DNA of 64,000 nt from NCBI GenBank assembly GCA_031549925.1, contig JAVBPA010000006.1, positions 1 through 64,000 on the forward strand, written 5' to 3'. Under the pieces are notes generated by a model. That model did not search any database, was not told the origin of the DNA, and saw only the letters and a list, made by a program, of their open reading frames with translations. A program made the translations under genes and the position numbers. Source of the stretch: JAVBPA01 sp031549925 (GTDB lineage Bacteria; Bacillota; Clostridia; Oscillospirales; CAG-272). Positions 1 through 9,380 of this stretch are shown here, piece after piece (position 1 is the first letter of the stretch; the number at the start of each line of letters is the position of its first letter).

Positions 1-1830
1 TTTTTCAAAAACATCAAATTCTGATAAACCGATTGCTTTGGCTTCAGGAAAATCAGAAGCTATATATTCATTCATTAAATGTTCGTAAACATAATAAGCT
101 CCGAGTTCGTTCCAATGGGTATCAGTTTTATTATATATAATAAAATCAGCTTCATCTTTTTTTTCAAGAAGCATTTTTGTCAGATTAGGGAATATAACTT
201 CTGAGTCTTCCATTGCTGTATATAACATTTCAAGTTTAGATTTTGCTCCCTCTGTTTTATAAGCGGATAACCAATTTGGCATTGTTTCCGGATAAATCGT
301 CGAATGATTTGGGGCAACCATTATTATAAGCTTAGTATTAGGAGAAACTTCCTGAATATTTTTTAATATACGTTCAAATCTGTTCCGCATATTTTTTGCC
401 GCAGTTTCCGAATATGTATTAACAGCAAGATAATCATTTGCGGTTTCGTTTATATGAATATGACCCGAAAGACCGACAAAAGCACCTTTGTTTCCGCGGC
501 GCATATTTGATTTAATTGTGACAGTTATGGGAGAACTATCTTTTTTACCTTCGGTTTTTGCGGTTATAATTATTTCCTGAACATCACTTTTGCAATATAT
601 GTCAAGTAAAAATATACCGTTTTCGCAATAGTATGTATATGAATCGTCACTGCTTCCCGTAATATACAGAGTTGATCCTGCTTCTGTAACTCCGGCTACA
701 GCCAGTCTTTCGTTATCGGAAAATCTCTTCCCCGTAACTATAGGAGTTGCGAGCGTGTTTTCATCAGGAGGGATTAATTCAAGCGATTCAGGAATAGGAT
801 CATCTTCATTTTTTACAGGTTCTACAGAAGCGGGATTATCGTTATTTTCATTTTTAGTTTCAAACATATCCATATTTTGCGATTCGCTGGTAAGCAGAAG
901 ATCAAGCTCACTTTCAGATATTAAAAAAACTGCCTGATTAGGTTTATATTCTAAAGTTACCGAAGCATCTGTATTAAATCCCGTTGAATATACTATGCTT
1001 TTAAATGTCAATGATGTAAATTTATTAATTGCATCAATGTTTTTTTCTGTTCCGTATAAAATTAGATTTGTATATCTGTAATCTTTATTTCTTTTATCTT
1101 CGGAAATTGTAGTTACCGATATATTAGATTCGCTTGTATTTTGTTTTTCATACGGTATTTCATCTTTATATGTCAGTGATATAGTTTTATTTTTAAATTT
1201 TGAAACACTGTTTATAAGTGAAGCATATTCCAATCCTTCATCGTCCGCAATACTAATATTAAATTTATCAAAAGCCGCTAAATTTAAACTAGCTATATTT
1301 AAAGTATTTACCGCTTTAACAATTTCTGTATAGGCGAGATAGGCTCCCATTTCAGAAATATTAGCTCCCGTTCTTTGATACAAATCAAATGCCGCACTGT
1401 TCATAGTATAAAGCTCTGTCATATCAACCATTGTGACACGGGTATTTTTCTTTATATAATTGTAAACTTGAGTGATTCTGTTTTCGGTTCCTTTTTTATT
1501 TTTAATATCAGATGGTAATTTGCTGGAATAAATATTCATTCTGTCAGGGATTATAACCATAATTAAATCGGTGTTGGTTTTAGCAAAAAAAGAACGTTTA
1601 TTTTTAATAACCGATAATATCTTTTCAAGTTCTTCGTCAGAAAACAGTTTCTGTTCTATATAATTTTTATATTCAATACTGTTTTCGTCAAAAAGCCATC
1701 CTTCTTCTCCTATAATAATCCCTGTTCCGGTTGTATCGGGTATATTATCGGAGCAAGATATAAATGATGAGCATATTACCGAAATTAAAATTATGAAAAA
1801 AGCTTTGTTCGTAATGTTTTTTAATTTCAT
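1..1830 (-). CDS. SGNH/AlgX-like acetyltransferase-type lipoprotein with tandem domains, C-terminus cut by window edge
   Basis: An open frame runs from an ATG at 1830 leftwards through base 1 without a stop, so about 610 residues are visible and the end is missing. The N-terminus is a lipoprotein signal ending in a serine-rich segment with cysteine 26. Two copies of an AlgX/AlgJ (DHHW-type SGNH hydrolase) domain are visible. The second carries the catalytic-type block KTDTHWNELGAY at residues 568-579. The first aligns at residues 153-164 but reads RTGANISEMGAY, so the Asp-x-His-Trp signature is lost. Between them lies an Asn/Glu/Pro-rich linker and an Ig-like beta domain (about residues 330-460). 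Family members O-acetylate or bind extracellular polysaccharide; the substrate here is unknown. A partner MBOAT gene would be expected beyond the left edge, which is inference. Confidence 0.75.
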   Translation of the reverse strand, partial: MKLKNITNKAFFIILISVICSSFISCSDNIPDTTGTGIIIGEEGWLFDENSIEYKNYIEQKLFSDEELEKILSVIKNKRSFFAKTNTDLIMVIIPDRMNIYSSKLPSDIKNKKGTENRITQVYNYIKKNTRVTMVDMTELYTMNSAAFDLYQRTGANISEMGAYLAYTEIVKAVNTLNIASLNLAAFDKFNISIADDEGLEYASLINSVSKFKNKTISLTYKDEIPYEKQNTSESNISVTTISEDKRNKDYRYTNLILYGTEKNIDAINKFTSLTFKSIVYSTGFNTDASVTLEYKPNQAVFLISESELDLLLTSESQNMDMFETKNENNDNPASVEPVKNEDDPIPESLELIPPDENTLATPIVTGKRFSDNERLAVAGVTEAGSTLYITGSSDDSYTYYCENGIFLLDIYCKSDVQEIIITAKTEGKKDSSPITVTIKSNMRRGNKGAFVGLSGHIHINETANDYLAVNTYSETAAKNMRNRFERILKNIQEVSPNTKLIIMVAPNHSTIYPETMPNWLSAYKTEGAKSKLEMLYTAMEDSEVIFPNLTKMLLEKKDEADFIIYNKTDTHWNELGAYYVYEHLMNEYIASDFPEAKAIGLSEFDVFEK

Positions 1831-1893
1831 ATTATACATAAATAAATTAAACAGCCCCCGTTTAATAATTTGTAATAAGATACTTAGTAGCAA

Positions 1894-1963
1894 AAATTCA
1901 CATAAATCCAGAGATTTGGCAGAAAAATATAGCTGCCTAAAATAATAGGATTTATGTGAATTT
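1894..1963 (-). terminator. Long-stem hairpin downstream of rplS, probable terminator
   Basis: A perfect 16-bp inverted repeat (1894-1909 and 1948-1963) encloses a 38-base spacer that itself holds a GGCAG/CTGCC mini-stem (1918-1922, 1933-1937). Read on the minus strand the 3' arm ends in five T, as in an intrinsic terminator for the rplS transcript. A second, smaller CCGGAA/TTCCGG hairpin lies closer to rplS, near 1982-1999, without a T run. Confidence 0.5.
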
Positions 1964-2041
1964 GTCGGTTTATAACTGATAACCGGAAAAACTTCCGGTG
2001 ACCGCAAAAATTTTTTGTATTAACTTATGTTTCTTTACAGA

Positions 2042-2383
2042 TTATATCTTTTCTTTAACTTTTGATTGTTTACCGACACGATCACGGAGATAATAAAGTT
2101 TAGCCCGTCTTACCTTACCGCGGCGTATGATTTCAACTTTTTCAACAAACGGGGAATGGACTGGAAATATCTTTTCTACGCCGATACCGTAAGAAATGCG
2201 GCGTACTGTAAATGTTTCTGTCAAACCGCCTCCGCTGCGCGCTATAATAGTTCCCTCATAAACCTGAACTCTTTCTTTAGCGCCTTCCTTGATTTTGTTG
2301 TAAACCTTCACACTGTCACCGATATTGAGTTCCGGAACAGACTCTTTTAACTGTTCACTCTGTAAAGCCTGGATTTTATCCAT
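2042..2383 (-). CDS. rplS: 50S ribosomal protein L19
   Basis: Structural protein of the large ribosomal subunit that sits at the 30S/50S interface. The 113-residue product matches the family in length and in the regions GDSVKVYNKIKEGAKERVQ, VYEGTIIARSGGG, TFTVRRISYGIGVEKIFPVHSP and the basic C-terminus KVRRAKLYYLRDR. The open frame extends 34 codons further upstream, but the start at 2383 is chosen because an AAGGAGG ribosome-binding site lies 11 bases before it and because L19 proteins begin with a short MDxI-type helix. The gene appears monocistronic; the trmD/rimM genes that often accompany rplS are not beside it. A long 5' leader with its own promoter precedes it. Confidence 0.95.
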   Translation of the reverse strand: MDKIQALQSEQLKESVPELNIGDSVKVYNKIKEGAKERVQVYEGTIIARSGGGLTETFTVRRISYGIGVEKIFPVHSPFVEKVEIIRRGKVRRAKLYYLRDRVGKQSKVKEKI

Positions 2384-2564
2384 AAATTCGGCTTCCTCCT
2401 TCGTTATAATAAAACGACCGTATAAAACGGAAAATCGAGGACGTTCATACAGGAGCTGCAGAGGACCGTCCAATTTAATTAGCATGTAATAAATAATGTG
2501 TTATCACAATTTATGTTCAACTGCACAACGCTACTATTATAACACAGTATTATATAAATTGCAA
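2384..2564 (-). promoter_or_regulatory. rplS promoter and structured leader (L19 leader candidate)
   Basis: On the minus strand a sigma-A promoter is seen: -35 TTGCAA at 2559-2564, 17-bp spacer, -10 TATAAT at 2536-2541. Transcription would start near 2529, leaving about 145 bases of leader. The leader holds potential stems (GGACG with CGTCC, and CCGT/ACGG just before the Shine-Dalgarno sequence). L19 leader RNAs at this place are known in Firmicutes; assignment to that family is by position and fold potential only. Confidence 0.55.
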
Positions 2565-2678
2565 TATGTTTTTCAATAATCATTATAAAATATATAAAAA
2601 AATGATTAAAAAATAATAGCTTTTTTGTTTATTTGAAAAAAGTACATGTATAATTATTTTTTAAACAAACTATTTATT

Positions 2679-3308
2679 CTATTTTGTTCCGTAAAGCCTG
2701 TCGCCGGCATCACCGAGGCCGGGAATTATATAAGCGTGTTCATTCAAATGAGAATCCAAAGCCGCGGTGTAAATATCGACATCTGGGTGATCTTTCATCA
2801 TTTTATCGACACCTTCCGGTGCGCTTACAAGACAAAGCAAACGAATATTATTACAACCTCGTTTTTTAAGAATAGTTATTGCGTCAGAAGAACTTCCTCC
2901 TGTCGCAAGCATGGGATCCGCAACTATTACAAGCCGGTTTTCGATATCGAAAGGAAGCTTACAATAATATTCTACCGGAAGATGAGTTTCATTATCGCGG
3001 TATATACCTATATGACCTACTTTAGCAACGGGAATTAAATTTAATAAACCGTCGACCATTCCCAATCCCGCGCGAAGTATAGGAACAATAGCTAGCTTTT
3101 TACCTGAAATAGATTTTGCTGTCATTTGTGCTACAGGAGTTTCGATTTCAATATCTTCAATAGGCAAATCGCGTGTTAATTCATATCCCATCAAAATTGT
3201 TATTTCTTCTAATAATTGACGAAAATCTTTAGGACCTGTATTTTTATCACGCATAATCGAAAGCTTGTGCTGTATTAGAGGATGATTTATTATATTTAAA
3301 TTTCCCAT
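2679..3308 (-). CDS. upp: Uracil phosphoribosyltransferase
   Basis: Cytosolic pyrimidine-salvage enzyme that joins uracil to PRPP giving UMP and pyrophosphate. The 209-residue product has the usual family length. Visible landmarks are the N-terminal HPLIQHKLSIMRDKNTGPKDFR, the catalytic-loop region VPILRAGLGMVDGLL, the PRPP-binding stretch VADPMLATGGSSSDAI and the C-terminal uracil-binding region IPGLGDAGDRLYGTK. The ATG at 3308 is preceded by AAAAAGGA. It stands alone between rplS and the divergent mtaB gene and has its own sigma-A promoter, so it is likely transcribed as a single gene. Confidence 0.97.
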   Translation of the reverse strand: MGNLNIINHPLIQHKLSIMRDKNTGPKDFRQLLEEITILMGYELTRDLPIEDIEIETPVAQMTAKSISGKKLAIVPILRAGLGMVDGLLNLIPVAKVGHIGIYRDNETHLPVEYYCKLPFDIENRLVIVADPMLATGGSSSDAITILKKRGCNNIRLLCLVSAPEGVDKMMKDHPDVDIYTAALDSHLNEHAYIIPGLGDAGDRLYGTK

Positions 3309-3343
3309 TTTAAAATCCTTTTTAATATAAACTTCTGTTATTA

Positions 3344-3372
3344 ATTATAATCAAAATAATTGTATATATCAA
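3344..3372 (-). promoter_or_regulatory. Sigma-A promoter of upp
   Basis: Minus-strand -35 TTGATA (3367-3372), 17-bp spacer, -10 TATAAT (3344-3349). The start of transcription would be about 3337, giving a 28-base leader to the upp ATG. Confidence 0.65.
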
Positions 3373-3413
3373 GTAAATATGTTCATATTTAATATTTGAT
3401 TTACATTTTTATA

Positions 3414-3442
3414 TTGACCTTATATATTATATAGTTTATAAT
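3414..3442 (+). promoter_or_regulatory. Sigma-A promoter placed directly at the mtaB start codon
   Basis: -35 TTGACC at 3414-3419, 17-bp spacer, -10 TATAAT at 3437-3442. The expected +1 falls at 3448-3450, that is, at the A of the mtaB ATG (3450). No Shine-Dalgarno sequence lies between, so the message would be leaderless. Confidence 0.6.
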
Positions 3443-3449
3443 AATTTAT

Positions 3450-4784
3450 ATGGATCATAATATTACAGATAAAAAGTATTCGGCTGCAATAATAACTCTG
3501 GGTTGCCGGGTAAATCAATACGAAAGCCGCGTTATTTATGAAAAATTAATCGAAAAGGGAATTGTTTTAAAAGAAAGCAACGAAATCTGCGATTTATATA
3601 TCATAAATACATGTGCTGTTACAGCGGAAAGCGAACGGAAATCAAGGCAATTAATACGCCGCTGTAAATTATTAAATAAAAATGCTGTTATAGCGGTTTT
3701 AGGATGTTCATCCCAGCTTGATATACAAAAAATAACCGATATGAAGGCAGCAGATATAATCGGGGGAAGCCGTGACAAAACACGGCTTGCGGTTGTTGCC
3801 TTGGATATTTTATTCAACGGTATAAAACCAGATGTACCTATTGTTTTGGATGGCACTTTTGATTTGTTTTGTAATTATATAAAAACTGAAAAAATTACGG
3901 GATTCGACCGTGTGCGTTCTTATATAAAAATAGAAGACGGTTGTAATGGTGCTTGTTCTTACTGTGTGATTCCCAAAATCCGCGGGGAAGTCATCCTGCG
4001 TCCGCAAAATGATATTATATCCGAAATACAAGTATTAGCTTCAAAAAAATGCCGTGAAGTAGTTTTGACGGGAATTGAAACCGCAGCTTACGGAAAAGAA
4101 TTAGATATTTTAATTAAAAAAATAAACAGTATCGAAAATATCGAACGTATAAGACTCGGATCAATGGATCCGGCTTTTTTGAGAAATGAATTTATCGATT
4201 CTGTTTTTGATAACGAACATTTTATGCCTCATTTTCATATATCTTTGCAAAGCGGTTCCAATACAACTTTAGGTGCAATGAAAAGAAAATATAATGCAGA
4301 TACAGCGTATTCATATTTAGAATATATAAAAAAGAAAATACCTTCAGTTATGCTTTCAGCGGATATAATCTGCGGTTTTCCCGGCGAAAGTGAACAGGAT
4401 TTTAATTTAACGCTTGAATTTATAAAAAATATAAAATTTTTACATATTCATAACTTCATTTTTTCTCCGCGTCCTAAAACAGAAGCTTATAATATGAAAA
4501 ATAAAATATCCGAATCCGAAAAAAAGGCGCGTGCGGAAGAACTTGTTAAAATACAGGAAAAAATAAAATTTGAATTGCTTTCGGATATTGTCAACAAAAA
4601 TAAACCGGTTAAAGTCTTAATTGAAAAACACGAAAATGGATATTTATACGGACACTCTGAAAATTTTTGTGAATATAAAATAAAAACCGATAAAAATAAT
4701 ATTGATATGAAAGGTGTTATAATTCCGGTTTTGCCGGATTCCCATGACGGAAATATTATAACAGGTTTTGATAATGCAAAATAA
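3450..4784 (+). CDS. mtaB: tRNA A37 threonylcarbamoyladenosine methylthiotransferase, MtaB type
   Basis: Radical-SAM enzyme that adds a methylthio group to t6A37 of ANN-decoding tRNAs. The 444-residue product shows the three-domain layout of the family: an N-terminal UPF0004 domain whose Cys19 (TLGCRVNQYES), Cys55 (NTCAV) and Cys86 (VLGC) would bind the auxiliary cluster, the radical-SAM motif Cys165-x3-Cys169-x2-Cys172 (GCNGACSYC), and a C-terminal TRAM-like region. MtaB rather than MiaB is inferred from the CRVNQYES block typical of that subgroup. ATG 3450 is the only sensible start: an in-frame TAG lies 18 bases upstream and no other start codon occurs before the first motif. No ribosome-binding site precedes it. 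The next gene overlaps its end. Confidence 0.88.
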   Translation: MDHNITDKKYSAAIITLGCRVNQYESRVIYEKLIEKGIVLKESNEICDLYIINTCAVTAESERKSRQLIRRCKLLNKNAVIAVLGCSSQLDIQKITDMKAADIIGGSRDKTRLAVVALDILFNGIKPDVPIVLDGTFDLFCNYIKTEKITGFDRVRSYIKIEDGCNGACSYCVIPKIRGEVILRPQNDIISEIQVLASKKCREVVLTGIETAAYGKELDILIKKINSIENIERIRLGSMDPAFLRNEFIDSVFDNEHFMPHFHISLQSGSNTTLGAMKRKYNADTAYSYLEYIKKKIPSVMLSADIICGFPGESEQDFNLTLEFIKNIKFLHIHNFIFSPRPKTEAYNMKNKISESEKKARAEELVKIQEKIKFELLSDIVNKNKPVKVLIEKHENGYLYGHSENFCEYKIKTDKNNIDMKGVIIPVLPDSHDGNIITGFDNAK

Positions 4785-5598
4785 AAATATTATACATCAG
4801 CTCAGCGGAGTTACATCAACCCAAATGATGTCTTATGTAATCGAAACAGATGATGGAAAATGTATCGTAATTGACGGCGGATTAACAGCCGACGCAAAAA
4901 AATTGGTACAATATATAAAGGATTTAAACGGCGGAACTGTTCACGCTTGGATATTAACCCATCCTCATCTCGATCATATTGACGCTTTTTGCGAAGTTAT
5001 ATCTTATGATGATTTTTGCGGTCTTGAAATATTATCAGTATATTATAATTTCCCGGATATTTCATATTTCAATAAATATATTCCTGATGGAAGTGAATCT
5101 GTAACGTTATCAATATTTAATACAAAAATTCCTTGTATTTCCGAATATGTACATATTTTAAAAATCGGTGAAAGAATAAATATCGGTTCTGTTTATTTTG
5201 ATGTTTTATGGACATATGATGAAAATATTAATGTAAATATCGTAAACAATTCTTCGGTAGTGTTAAAAATGTATATAGGGGATAAAACTTTTCTTATAAC
5301 AGGAGATCTCGGAGTTGAAGCGGGGCAGAGATGTGTTCAAATGTACGGAAATGATCTTCATTGTGATATTGTCGAAATGGCACATCACGGACAAAATGGA
5401 GCGGATTTTGATTTTTATAAAAAAGTTTCTCCAAACGTTTGTTTGTGGTGTACACCCCTCTGGCTTTGGGAAAACAATGCCGGAAAAGGTTATGATACGC
5501 ACATATGGAAAACAATCGTCGTAAGAGGATGGATGAGCGAACTTGGTGTAAGGAGCCATTATATAACAAAAGACGGCGACGCGGACATTAATATATAA
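4774..5598 (+). CDS. Metallo-beta-lactamase-fold hydrolase (ComEC-hydrolase-like)
   Basis: A 274-residue soluble protein with the metal-binding signature THPHLDHID (His63, His65, Asp67, His68), a later GDLG aspartate and VEMAHHGQ histidine, all as in the hydrolase domain of ComEC/Rec2 and related MBL-fold proteins. No membrane segments or signal peptide are seen, so this is a stand-alone cytosolic version. Substrate is unknown; phosphodiester or nucleotide hydrolysis is typical of relatives. A TTG six bases upstream is also in frame, but ATG 4774 is preferred; it overlaps the end of mtaB by 11 bases, suggesting coupled translation. The gene is followed after 31 bases by purL. Confidence 0.75.
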   Translation: MQNKNIIHQLSGVTSTQMMSYVIETDDGKCIVIDGGLTADAKKLVQYIKDLNGGTVHAWILTHPHLDHIDAFCEVISYDDFCGLEILSVYYNFPDISYFNKYIPDGSESVTLSIFNTKIPCISEYVHILKIGERINIGSVYFDVLWTYDENINVNIVNNSSVVLKMYIGDKTFLITGDLGVEAGQRCVQMYGNDLHCDIVEMAHHGQNGADFDFYKKVSPNVCLWCTPLWLWENNAGKGYDTHIWKTIVVRGWMSELGVRSHYITKDGDADINI

Positions 5599-5629
5599 AA
5601 TAAATAATATATAAGAGAGATGCAATAAA

Positions 5630-8600
5630 ATGGTTTATACGATTTATGTGGAACGGCGGCAGGGACATGACAATGAAGCAAAATCAATGTTATATGATAT
5701 ACAAAAAAATCTTCTCATCAATTCGTTGGAATCGGTTAGATTTGTTAACCGTTATTTTGCCGAGGATATAAGTGAAAATATATTTGAAAAAGCAGTTCCC
5801 ACAATTTTTTCCGAACCTCAAACAGATATTGCCTCCCGTGAAATGGAATATTCGGGACATATTCTTATTGTGGAATATTTACCCGGGCAATTCGATCAGC
5901 GTTCCGATTCATGCGAACAATGTATTCAAATTTTAGCGGAAGGCGTTCGTCCAAAGATAAAAACCGCTAAAATATATATTTTCGGCGGAGATATAACAGA
6001 AGACGAATTTGAAAAAATTAAAAATTATATTATAAATCCGGTTGAGTGCCGTGAAACAACGCTTTTAATACCTCAAACTCTCAATGAAGAATATGAAATA
6101 CCGGATAAAGTGGACATTATAGATGATTTTATATCTGCCACTGATTCCGTTTGTTGTGATTTAATTAAAAAATACGGTCTCGCAATGGATATCGACGATA
6201 TTAAATTTTGCAGAGAGTATTTTAAAAATACGGAAAAACGTAATCCTACTATAACAGAATTAAAGCTTCTTGACACTTATTGGTCTGACCATTGCCGTCA
6301 TACAACATTTTTAACTATATTAGATGATGTTAAAATCGATGACCCTATAATAAAAGCAACATATGACGACTACATGGAAAAGCGGAAAATTATTTATACA
6401 ACAAAAAACAAAAGCATAACTTTGATGGACGCAGCGACTATTGCCGCAAAATATTTGAAAAAAACAGGTGCTTTAAAAAATCTTGACGAATCTGAAGAAA
6501 TTAACGCCTGTTCCGTCAAAATAAAAGTAAATACTCCGCAGGGTGAAGAAAACTGGCTTTTGATGTTTAAAAACGAAACACATAATCATCCTACGGAAAT
6601 TGAGCCTTACGGAGGAGCAGCCACATGTATCGGAGGAGCGATTCGTGATCCTCTTTCCGGACGAGCTTATGTATATCAGGCAATGCGTGTCACAGGAGCG
6701 GCTGATCCGCGTATACCGGTTGCACAAACCATGAAAGGAAAACTTCCGCAATCCAAATTGACTGTTACAGCCGCAAACGGGTATAGTTCATACGGTAATC
6801 AAATAGGACTCGCGACAGGCGGAGTTTATGAAATATATCATCCGGATTATGTTACAAAACGACTTGAAATTGGAGCGGTTATAGGAGCGGTTCCGGAAAA
6901 AAATGTTGTAAGAGAACAACCGATAGCCGGTGATATTGTTATACTTCTCGGAGGAAGAACAGGGCGCGACGGATGCGGAGGAGCTTCAGGTTCATCAAAA
7001 GCGCATAATTCTCAGTCGCTTGCTTCATGCGGAGCGGAAGTACAAAAGGGTAACGCTCCGGTAGAAAGAAAAATACAGCGATTATTCCGCAATCCGGAAG
7101 TTACACACCTAATAAAACGCTGCAACGATTTTGGAGCGGGAGGAATTTCTGTAGCTGTCGGAGAACTTGCTGACGGTCTTTGTATAGATTTGTCAAAAGT
7201 TCCGAAAAAATATGAGGGTTTAGACGGAACAGAGCTTGCTATATCAGAATCTCAGGAACGTATGGCTGTTGTTGTATGCGCATCAAATACCGAAAAATTC
7301 ATAAAATACGCAGAAAAAGAAAATCTTGAAGCTACTGCAATAGCATTTGTAACCGATGATAACAGGCTGAAAATGGAATGGAACGGAAATACAATAGTAG
7401 ATATATCGCGTGATTTTATAAATACAAACGGTGCTGATAAACATTCTGATGTTTATATTCCTTTATATGATAACAGAGAAATATATGTAAATTCTGCTGT
7501 TAAAACAGATATAGATACAAATGAAAACAATTTAAAAAATATATTTACCGCTATAGCGGGAGATTTAAACATTTGTTCTCAAAAAGGTTTGTCCGAACGT
7601 TTTGATTCTTCAATCGGAGCAGCAACCGTAATTCTTCCGCACGGAGGAAAATATCAATTAACACCGTCTCAATACATGGCTGCAAAAATTCCCTTACAAA
7701 ATTTATGCGGAACAACAACCGTTTCTGTTATGGCATACGGATTTAATCCTTATATAAGCAAATCTTCTCCTTACATCGGTTCTTACCTAGCTGTTTTGGA
7801 AAGTATTACAAAGCTTGTTGCGGCAGGTGTTGATTATAAAAATATATATCTGACTTTCCAGGAATATTTCGAAAAATTGAGAAATGATCCGGCAAGATGG
7901 GGAAAGCCTCTGGCTGCGCTGCTCGGAGCTTACCGGGCACAATTGGATTTTGCATCAGCCGCTATCGGAGGAAAAGACAGTATGAGCGGTTCATACGAAA
8001 ATCTCGATGTACCGCCTACACTTGTTTCTTTTGCGGTTGGCACATCTGAAATCGATAAAATTATATCAAATGAATTTAAAAACAGCAACAGTTATGTTTA
8101 TCTGCTTGAACCTAAAATAAATTCGGATATGCTGCCTGACAAAAACGAAATTATAAATATATATAACCAAATCGGCAATTTAAACGATGAAAAGAAAATA
8201 AAAGCAGCTTACACACTAACAAACGGCGGAACTGCGGAAGCGATATTAAAAATGTGCGCCGGAAATAATATTGGTTTTGTTTTTGAGAATTTCTACCCGG
8301 AAGAATTAACTTCTTTGAAATACGGTTCGGTTATAATAGAATCGGCAGAATTTATTGATAATATAAGATTAATCGGACATACTATAACGGAACCGGAAAT
8401 CAGACTTGGAAATTCGTCTGTTAAATTAAATGAAATATTGGAAATATGGAAATCAACTCTCAGCGATGTATTTCCTGTAAAACCCCAAAATGTTGAAGAA
8501 AAAACAACCGGAGTAATATCATACACCGCAAGAAGCAATATAAAACCAAGTATAAAAACTAACCGTCCGAAAATCATAATCCCTGTTTTCCCGGGAACAA

Positions 8601-9364
8601 ACTGTGAATATGACACTGCGCGTGCTTTTGAAAAAGCCGGAGCGGAAGCCGATATCTTTGTTTTATGTAATTTAAATTCTAAAATGCTTGCGGAATCGAT
8701 TGACGCATTAGCCGCAAAAATTAAACAAGCGCAAATACTTGTGCTTCCGGGAGGATTTTCAGGAGGGGACGAACCTGACGGATCAGGTAAATTTATAACC
8801 GCAATTTTACGTTCTCCGAAAATTTGCGATGCGGTAACAAATTTGCTTGATATCAGAGAAGGATTAGCTTTGGGTATTTGCAACGGTTTTCAAGCTTTAA
8901 TTAAATCCGGATTATTGCCTTACGGAAAAATTTTGCCTGTAATGGATAAAGAAAGCCCTACGCTTACATTTAACAGCATAGGAAGACATCAGGCTTTGAT
9001 TGTAAATACCCGCGTATCTTCCGTTAAATCTCCCTGGATGGCTCTTTGTGAACCGGGCGAAATACACACTATACCGATATCTCACGGAGAAGGAAGATTT
9101 ATAGCTAACAACGAAACGCTGAAAGATTTAATTGATAAAGGCAATGTGGCTACGCAATATTGTACTCCGGAAGGTATTCCTACAATGGAATCTAAATATA
9201 ATCCTAATTCATCTCTTTGCGCTATAGAAGGGATATTTAGTCCGGACGGCAGAATATTCGGTAAAATGGGGCACACGGAACGTATTGACGATACATTAGC
9301 GATTAATATAAAAGGCAATAAAAATCAAAGAATATTTGAAGCAGGTGTTTTGTACTTTAAATAA
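5630..9364 (+). CDS. purL: Phosphoribosylformylglycinamidine synthase, single-chain (PurL with fused glutaminase)
   Basis: Fourth step of purine synthesis: FGAR plus glutamine and ATP gives FGAM. At 1244 residues this is the long, single-chain form in which the amidotransferase is fused at the C-terminus, not the PurS-PurQ-PurL complex of Bacillus. Visible are the DTYWSDHCRHTTF block, the KNETHNHPTEIEPYGGAATCIGGAIRD ATP-site region (split here for clarity: FKNETHNHPTE then IEPYGGAATC), GGRTGRDGCGGASGSS, the second-half AAIGGKDSMSGSY motif, and a class-I glutaminase from about residue 980 with nucleophile Cys1084 (GICNGFQ) and His1152/Glu1154 (SHGEGRF). ATG 5630 has AGAGAGA upstream. No other pur genes lie in the window. 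Confidence 0.95.
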   Translation: MVYTIYVERRQGHDNEAKSMLYDIQKNLLINSLESVRFVNRYFAEDISENIFEKAVPTIFSEPQTDIASREMEYSGHILIVEYLPGQFDQRSDSCEQCIQILAEGVRPKIKTAKIYIFGGDITEDEFEKIKNYIINPVECRETTLLIPQTLNEEYEIPDKVDIIDDFISATDSVCCDLIKKYGLAMDIDDIKFCREYFKNTEKRNPTITELKLLDTYWSDHCRHTTFLTILDDVKIDDPIIKATYDDYMEKRKIIYTTKNKSITLMDAATIAAKYLKKTGALKNLDESEEINACSVKIKVNTPQGEENWLLMFKNETHNHPTEIEPYGGAATCIGGAIRDPLSGRAYVYQAMRVTGAADPRIPVAQTMKGKLPQSKLTVTAANGYSSYGNQIGLATGGVYEIYHPDYVTKRLEIGAVIGAVPEKNVVREQPIAGDIVILLGGRTGRDGCGGASGSSKAHNSQSLASCGAEVQKGNAPVERKIQRLFRNPEVTHLIKRCNDFGAGGISVAVGELADGLCIDLSKVPKKYEGLDGTELAISESQERMAVVVCASNTEKFIKYAEKENLEATAIAFVTDDNRLKMEWNGNTIVDISRDFINTNGADKHSDVYIPLYDNREIYVNSAVKTDIDTNENNLKNIFTAIAGDLNICSQKGLSERFDSSIGAATVILPHGGKYQLTPSQYMAAKIPLQNLCGTTTVSVMAYGFNPYISKSSPYIGSYLAVLESITKLVAAGVDYKNIYLTFQEYFEKLRNDPARWGKPLAALLGAYRAQLDFASAAIGGKDSMSGSYENLDVPPTLVSFAVGTSEIDKIISNEFKNSNSYVYLLEPKINSDMLPDKNEIINIYNQIGNLNDEKKIKAAYTLTNGGTAEAILKMCAGNNIGFVFENFYPEELTSLKYGSVIIESAEFIDNIRLIGHTITEPEIRLGNSSVKLNEILEIWKSTLSDVFPVKPQNVEEKTTGVISYTARSNIKPSIKTNRPKIIIPVFPGTNCEYDTARAFEKAGAEADIFVLCNLNSKMLAESIDALAAKIKQAQILVLPGGFSGGDEPDGSGKFITAILRSPKICDAVTNLLDIREGLALGICNGFQALIKSGLLPYGKILPVMDKESPTLTFNSIGRHQALIVNTRVSSVKSPWMALCEPGEIHTIPISHGEGRFIANNETLKDLIDKGNVATQYCTPEGIPTMESKYNPNSSLCAIEGIFSPDGRIFGKMGHTERIDDTLAINIKGNKNQRIFEAGVLYFK

Positions 9365-9380
9365 GAAAAACCTATATAAA

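Noticed and set aside
2646..3038. 130-residue plus-strand frame
   Set aside because: Antisense to the conserved upp gene and without a ribosome-binding site.
8293..8883. 196-residue frame antisense to purL
   Set aside because: Shadow of the conserved purL glutaminase domain; Ser/Ile/Phe-rich with no family motif.
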